Shown: positions 60,345 to 64,000 of the stretch, in pieces
How positions within the stretch are numbered: the first letter of the stretch is position 1
How the letters are laid out: each line of letters starts with the position of its first letter
Source of the DNA: Streptomyces sp. NBC_01224
Lineage (GTDB): Bacteria > Actinomycetota > Actinomycetes > Streptomycetales > Streptomycetaceae
NCBI RefSeq assembly: GCF_036002945.1
Contig: NZ_CP108530.1
Location: 186,001 to 250,000, forward strand
Direction of reading: 5' to 3'
DNA: 64,000 nucleotides
Position numbers and translations under genes: made by a program
Notes under the pieces: generated by a model
Seen by the model: only the letters and a program-made list of their open reading frames with translations
The model's database searches: none
Told to the model about the DNA's origin: nothing

Positions 60345-61864
60345 CCTCACCCATCCCCAGCGACGACACACTCTTCGGCTTCGACTCCGCCGCTGTGGCC
60401 GCCCAGATCCGTGAAGCCGGTGCCGTCCCCCTGCCCGCCCAGGCCGACGCCTCCTCGTCGGGCCTGCCGGTGTCGGTGGATGGGTTGTTGCCTGACACGT
60501 TGTCTGATCGGGGTAACGCGAAGCTGTTTGTGAAGTTGTATGCCAATGATTACCGGCATGTTCCGGGGATCGGCTGGTATCGGTGGGACACCACGCGGTG
60601 GCAGATTGATGAGGACGACACGGTGGTGTGGGCGGCCGGTGACCTCGCGGAGAACATCGCCTCGCATGACGCCAGGGGCCTGTTCACCACGACGGCTCTG
60701 CAGCAGCACCGCCGGCGCGCGCTGTCGACCACGGGGATGAACGCGATGCTCACGCAGGCGAAGTCCGCTCCGGGCATGGTCCTGAACGCGGCGCGCCTGG
60801 ACGCCGATCCCTATGCGCTGTGCACCCCCCAGGGCATCGTCGACCTGCGCACCAGCCTCATCAAAACCCCTGACCCCAACAAGGACTTCCACTCCCGTTC
60901 GACCACCGTGGGCCCCCAGCATGTGAACACCCCGCGCTGGAACCGTTTCCTGTCCGACACCTTCGGCGACGACGCCGAGGGCCGGGAAATGATCGACTTC
61001 CTGCAGCTGCTGCTGGGCTACTCCATCACCGGCGACGTCGGCGGCCAGGTCCTGCCCTTCCTTTTCGGCGCGGGCAAGAACGGCAAGTCCGTCCTGCTCG
61101 ACGTCCTGATGAAACTCCTGGGCGACTACGCGGACGCGGCCCCGCCCGGCTTCCTCATGGCCCGCCCCTACGAAGGCCACCCCACCGACCTCGCCGAACT
61201 CCACGGCCGCCGCGTGATCGTGTGCAGCGAGGTCAAACACGGCGACAAATTCGACGAGGCCCGCGTCAAACTCCTCACCGGCGGCGACCGGATCAAAGCC
61301 CGCCGCATGCGCCAGGACTTCTTCAGCTTCCAGCCCACCCACAAACTCTGGCTGCTGGGCAACCACCGCCCCGAAGTCGGCACCGGCGGCTTCGCCTTCT
61401 GGCGCCGCATGCGACTCATCCCCTTCGAACGAGTCGTCTCCGACGAACGCAAGATCGACAACCTCGCCGACATCCTCGTCACCGAAGAAGGCTCCGGAAT
61501 CCTGGGCTGGCTCATCGACGGCGCCCGCCGCTACCTTGCGGGAGAACGCGACCTCACCGGCCCCGAACGCGTCCGCATCGCCACCACCGCCTACGCCGAG
61601 ACCGAAGACCACACCGGACGCTTCTTCGAGGAGTGCTGCACCCTGGCCCCCGACCACCGCGCCGAACAGACCAGCCTCTACACCGCCTACAAAGCCTGGT
61701 GCCACAATGAGGGCGCACCCCCCATGTCCTCACGCGCTTTCGCGGCACGCGCCCGTGAGCTGGCTGGACTTGCCTCCCCCAAGGAGATGGTCTTGTCCAA
61801 TCAGCGCAAGTACTACCCGGGCATCGGACTGATCACCGACGAGGAAGGGGAAGCAAGGCGATGA
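60341..61864 (+). CDS. SF3-type replicative helicase, P4/D5 primase family C-terminal type (copy A)
   Basis: 507 aa. A D5_N-like region (about 45-200) is followed by Walker A GAGKNGKS (~244) and RRVIVCSEVKHGDKFDEARV, KLWLLGNHRPEVG and FWRRMRLIPFERVV, the helicase core of plasmid and phage primases of the P4 family. GTG at 60341 overlaps the Prim-Pol stop and has GGAGG at the right distance. Residues about 43-454 are encoded by the 1236-bp inverted repeat shared with copy B; the first ~42 residues and the tail after KAWC are its own. Codon choice changes abruptly at the repeat start (60468). The downstream small gene overlaps its stop (ATGA). Confidence 0.88.
   Translation: MTSPIPSDDTLFGFDSAAVAAQIREAGAVPLPAQADASSSGLPVSVDGLLPDTLSDRGNAKLFVKLYANDYRHVPGIGWYRWDTTRWQIDEDDTVVWAAGDLAENIASHDARGLFTTTALQQHRRRALSTTGMNAMLTQAKSAPGMVLNAARLDADPYALCTPQGIVDLRTSLIKTPDPNKDFHSRSTTVGPQHVNTPRWNRFLSDTFGDDAEGREMIDFLQLLLGYSITGDVGGQVLPFLFGAGKNGKSVLLDVLMKLLGDYADAAPPGFLMARPYEGHPTDLAELHGRRVIVCSEVKHGDKFDEARVKLLTGGDRIKARRMRQDFFSFQPTHKLWLLGNHRPEVGTGGFAFWRRMRLIPFERVVSDERKIDNLADILVTEEGSGILGWLIDGARRYLAGERDLTGPERVRIATTAYAETEDHTGRFFEECCTLAPDHRAEQTSLYTAYKAWCHNEGAPPMSSRAFAARARELAGLASPKEMVLSNQRKYYPGIGLITDEEGEARR
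60468..61703 (+). repeat. 1236-bp inverted repeat, left arm (inside helicase copy A)
   Basis: From CGGTGTCGGTGG at 60468 to GGTGCC at 61703 this sequence is the reverse complement of 62456-63691. I compared several blocks and the encoded proteins and found no difference, including synonymous sites. Identity stops abruptly at both ends. Confidence 0.92.
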
Positions 61865-62268
61865 GCTCCCTAATCACCGAGGACGAGATCAGCCACGAGG
61901 CCGAACTCGTCTGGCTGGAAGACATCACCGACCTCGACTACGTACGCCAGAGCCTCGATCGGCTCCCGACCCGTCGCGGCAAACCCGCGTACCACCGTGA
62001 CGGACGGATGGTCGGCTATGCCCTCCTTGGCCCTCAAGCCAAGGCGTCCCGTTCCTCAGGCACCTTCCGTCGCCGCGTTTTCTGGCTGCTGCCCCATGAC
62101 CGCGACAGTGCCCCCGATGGCCTCTACGCCACCGGTGCGCCGGCCGAGGCCGTGGACCCGCGCACACTCGCCGCACGGGTCAAGGGCTACAAGACGGAGC
62201 GGTCCGAGGGCGGACCGCCGTCGAGGGCCATGCAGGAACTGGACATAACGCTGCCGTCACAGGCCTGA
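61861..62268 (+). CDS. Small hypothetical protein between the two helicase genes
   Basis: 135 aa, mildly acidic at the start (LITEDEISHEAELVWLEDIT), then basic. No family recognised. Its ATG overlaps the stop of helicase copy A, so it is co-expressed with the replication genes and lies wholly in the 752-bp spacer between the inverted repeat arms. GTFRRRVFWLLPHDRDSAPDG is a mixed basic/aromatic stretch of possible DNA-binding character; that is a guess. Its stop is 27 bp from that of convergent copy B. Confidence 0.65.
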   Translation: MSSLITEDEISHEAELVWLEDITDLDYVRQSLDRLPTRRGKPAYHRDGRMVGYALLGPQAKASRSSGTFRRRVFWLLPHDRDSAPDGLYATGAPAEAVDPRTLAARVKGYKTERSEGGPPSRAMQELDITLPSQA

Positions 62269-62294
62269 GCCGCCGGGCACTCAGATGGGGGCGC

Positions 62295-63764
62295 TCACGC
62301 CGCCATCCCGCCGGCGAGTTCGGTGATCAGTCCGATGCCCGGGTAGTACTTGCGCTGATTGGACAAGACCATCGCTTTCGACGACGTCAGTCCCACGGTC
62401 TCCCGGATCCTCGCCGCCAGCGCACGCGACGCGATCGGGGGGACATCTTCCCTCCGGCACCAGGCTTTGTAGGCGGTGTAGAGGCTGGTCTGTTCGGCGC
62501 GGTGGTCGGGGGCCAGGGTGCAGCACTCCTCGAAGAAGCGTCCGGTGTGGTCTTCGGTCTCGGCGTAGGCGGTGGTGGCGATGCGGACGCGTTCGGGGCC
62601 GGTGAGGTCGCGTTCTCCCGCAAGGTAGCGGCGGGCGCCGTCGATGAGCCAGCCCAGGATTCCGGAGCCTTCTTCGGTGACGAGGATGTCGGCGAGGTTG
62701 TCGATCTTGCGTTCGTCGGAGACGACTCGTTCGAAGGGGATGAGTCGCATGCGGCGCCAGAAGGCGAAGCCGCCGGTGCCGACTTCGGGGCGGTGGTTGC
62801 CCAGCAGCCAGAGTTTGTGGGTGGGCTGGAAGCTGAAGAAGTCCTGGCGCATGCGGCGGGCTTTGATCCGGTCGCCGCCGGTGAGGAGTTTGACGCGGGC
62901 CTCGTCGAATTTGTCGCCGTGTTTGACCTCGCTGCACACGATCACGCGGCGGCCGTGGAGTTCGGCGAGGTCGGTGGGGTGGCCTTCGTAGGGGCGGGCC
63001 ATGAGGAAGCCGGGCGGGGCCGCGTCCGCGTAGTCGCCCAGGAGTTTCATCAGGACGTCGAGCAGGACGGACTTGCCGTTCTTGCCCGCGCCGAAAAGGA
63101 AGGGCAGGACCTGGCCGCCGACGTCGCCGGTGATGGAGTAGCCCAGCAGCAGCTGCAGGAAGTCGATCATTTCCCGGCCCTCGGCGTCGTCGCCGAAGGT
63201 GTCGGACAGGAAACGGTTCCAGCGCGGGGTGTTCACATGCTGGGGGCCCACGGTGGTCGAACGGGAGTGGAAGTCCTTGTTGGGGTCAGGGGTTTTGATG
63301 AGGCTGGTGCGCAGGTCGACGATGCCCTGGGGGGTGCACAGCGCATAGGGATCGGCGTCCAGGCGCGCCGCGTTCAGGACCATGCCCGGAGCGGACTTCG
63401 CCTGCGTGAGCATCGCGTTCATCCCCGTGGTCGACAGCGCGCGCCGGCGGTGCTGCTGCAGAGCCGTCGTGGTGAACAGGCCCCTGGCGTCATGCGAGGC
63501 GATGTTCTCCGCGAGGTCACCGGCCGCCCACACCACCGTGTCGTCCTCATCAATCTGCCACCGCGTGGTGTCCCACCGATACCAGCCGATCCCCGGAACA
63601 TGCCGGTAATCATTGGCATACAACTTCACAAACAGCTTCGCGTTACCCCGATCAGACAACGTGTCAGGCAACAACCCATCCACCGACACCGCTCGGGTGT
63701 CGAGGTCGAGCAGGTGCCCTTCGTGCCATGAGTCGCTGGGTCTTCCCCACAGATCAGAAGCCAT
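62295..63764 (-). CDS. SF3-type replicative helicase, P4/D5 family (copy B)
   Basis: 489 aa. The same core as copy A (Walker A GAGKNGKS and all following motifs) is encoded by the right arm of the inverted repeat. Its N-terminus (MASDLWGRPSDSWHEGHLL) and its C-terminal tail (RREDVPPIASRALAARIRE...ITELAGGMAA) differ from copy A; the tails are related but clearly diverged, sharing KEMVLSNQRKYYPGIGLIT-like sequence. ATG at 63764 is favoured by GGAG six bases upstream; a longer frame to 63860 would translate iteron DNA. No Prim-Pol gene precedes it within the window. Both copies look intact. Confidence 0.85.
   Translation of the reverse strand: MASDLWGRPSDSWHEGHLLDLDTRAVSVDGLLPDTLSDRGNAKLFVKLYANDYRHVPGIGWYRWDTTRWQIDEDDTVVWAAGDLAENIASHDARGLFTTTALQQHRRRALSTTGMNAMLTQAKSAPGMVLNAARLDADPYALCTPQGIVDLRTSLIKTPDPNKDFHSRSTTVGPQHVNTPRWNRFLSDTFGDDAEGREMIDFLQLLLGYSITGDVGGQVLPFLFGAGKNGKSVLLDVLMKLLGDYADAAPPGFLMARPYEGHPTDLAELHGRRVIVCSEVKHGDKFDEARVKLLTGGDRIKARRMRQDFFSFQPTHKLWLLGNHRPEVGTGGFAFWRRMRLIPFERVVSDERKIDNLADILVTEEGSGILGWLIDGARRYLAGERDLTGPERVRIATTAYAETEDHTGRFFEECCTLAPDHRAEQTSLYTAYKAWCRREDVPPIASRALAARIRETVGLTSSKAMVLSNQRKYYPGIGLITELAGGMAA
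62456..63691 (-). repeat. 1236-bp inverted repeat, right arm (inside helicase copy B)
   Basis: Reverse complement of 60468-61703, equal in length. Together with the left arm it encloses a 752-bp spacer holding both helicase tails and the small gene, so recombination between the arms would invert that spacer. Confidence 0.92.
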
Positions 63765-63923
63765 GTGCATCTCCAGCCGGCGATCCGAGCGACTCAAGCG
63801 ACTCAAGCAACGAGCTCGGATCGCGGTAGGCAGCGACCGAAGCGACTCAACTCCCGTCAAGAGGTGGCGCGCACGGGGCGCGGGCGTCGCCGCACGTCTG
63901 AGGCCAGCGTCGCTTCAGTCGCT
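63728..63923. repeat. Iteron-like repeats, right cluster
   Basis: The same motif family as at 58.7-59.2 kb: copies near 63730, 63788-63806 (two tandem AGCGACTCA units), 63831-63851 (a 21-bp exact reverse complement of 59199-59219) and 63907-63923. The tandem pair is framed by a perfect 10-bp inverted repeat (CGATCCGAGC at 63781-63790, complement at 63814-63823). The last 77 bp of the window, 63924-64000, are AT-richer and hold no gene. Confidence 0.7.
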
Positions 63924-64000
63924 GATTCCCCCTCGCAGGCTTCCGACGCGACACACAAGATACATACCATCCGGTTTTCTTTTCAAGGGGTTACCCCGGG

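Noticed and set aside
63924..64000. Possible replicon end or terminal inverted repeat at the right edge
   Set aside because: The last bases are AT-richer and end in a GC run, but no palindrome series typical of Streptomyces telomeres is visible in the part shown.

Overview
The window is high-GC DNA with the codon bias, start codons and gene families of Streptomyces or a close relative. It holds most of a glycosylated macrolide gene cluster (about 1-53.9 kb), a ParA/partner partition pair (54.0-55.6 kb), about 3.1 kb with no recognisable gene, and a plasmid-type replication module of primase-polymerase, SF3-type helicases and iteron-like repeats (58.7-63.9 kb). This layout points to a plasmid or other self-replicating element carrying an antibiotic cluster. 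Whether it is linear or circular cannot be decided here, because no terminus is visible.

Polyketide part (1-26.9 kb, minus strand). Three modular type I synthases are read in order from 26893 towards 1: loading AT-ACP + KS-AT-KR-ACP + KS-AT-KR-ACP; KS-AT-(degenerate KR)-ACP + KS-AT-DH-ER-KR-ACP; KS-AT-KR-ACP + KS (cut by the window edge). All extender ATs carry methylmalonyl-type motifs. This matches module for module the erythromycin/lankamycin (DEBS) plan, so a 14-membered macrolactone with a ketone set by module 3 and full reduction by module 4 is inferred. The loading AT has Trp in place of the carboxylate-binding Arg, fitting a monocarboxylic acyl starter.

Tailoring, sugar and resistance part (27.3-40.9 kb and 49.1-51.7 kb). 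An O-acyltransferase, a P450, a DesI-type aminotransferase and a DesII-type radical SAM deaminase run as one coupled operon. Around them lie a macrolide glycosyltransferase, a 4-ketoreductase-like SDR, a Gfo/Idh oxidoreductase, an OleD-type inactivating glycosyltransferase, an ABC-F ribosome-protection protein, a TylF-type O-methyltransferase, a 3,5-epimerase, a glucose-1-phosphate thymidylyltransferase and an NDP-hexose 2,3-dehydratase. DesI/DesII without DesV or an N-methyltransferase, next to 2,3-dehydratase plus 3,5-epimerase, suggests one D-4,6-dideoxy sugar (chalcose-like) and one L-2,6-dideoxy sugar (oleandrose/arcanose-like), as in lankamycin-type macrolides.

Methyl supply (40.9-48.9 kb, minus strand). 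metK, a PfkB nucleoside kinase, metH, metF and adenosylhomocysteinase form a tight operon that encodes a complete activated-methyl cycle inside the cluster, presumably to feed O-methylation.

Cluster edge and replicon. A MOSC-domain pseudogene and two small genes separate the sugar genes from a type II thioesterase, which abuts the partition genes. The helicase gene is present twice in convergent orientation. The two copies share an apparently exact 1236-bp core as an inverted repeat but differ in both their N- and C-terminal ends. Iteron-like 16-21 bp motifs flank the pair.
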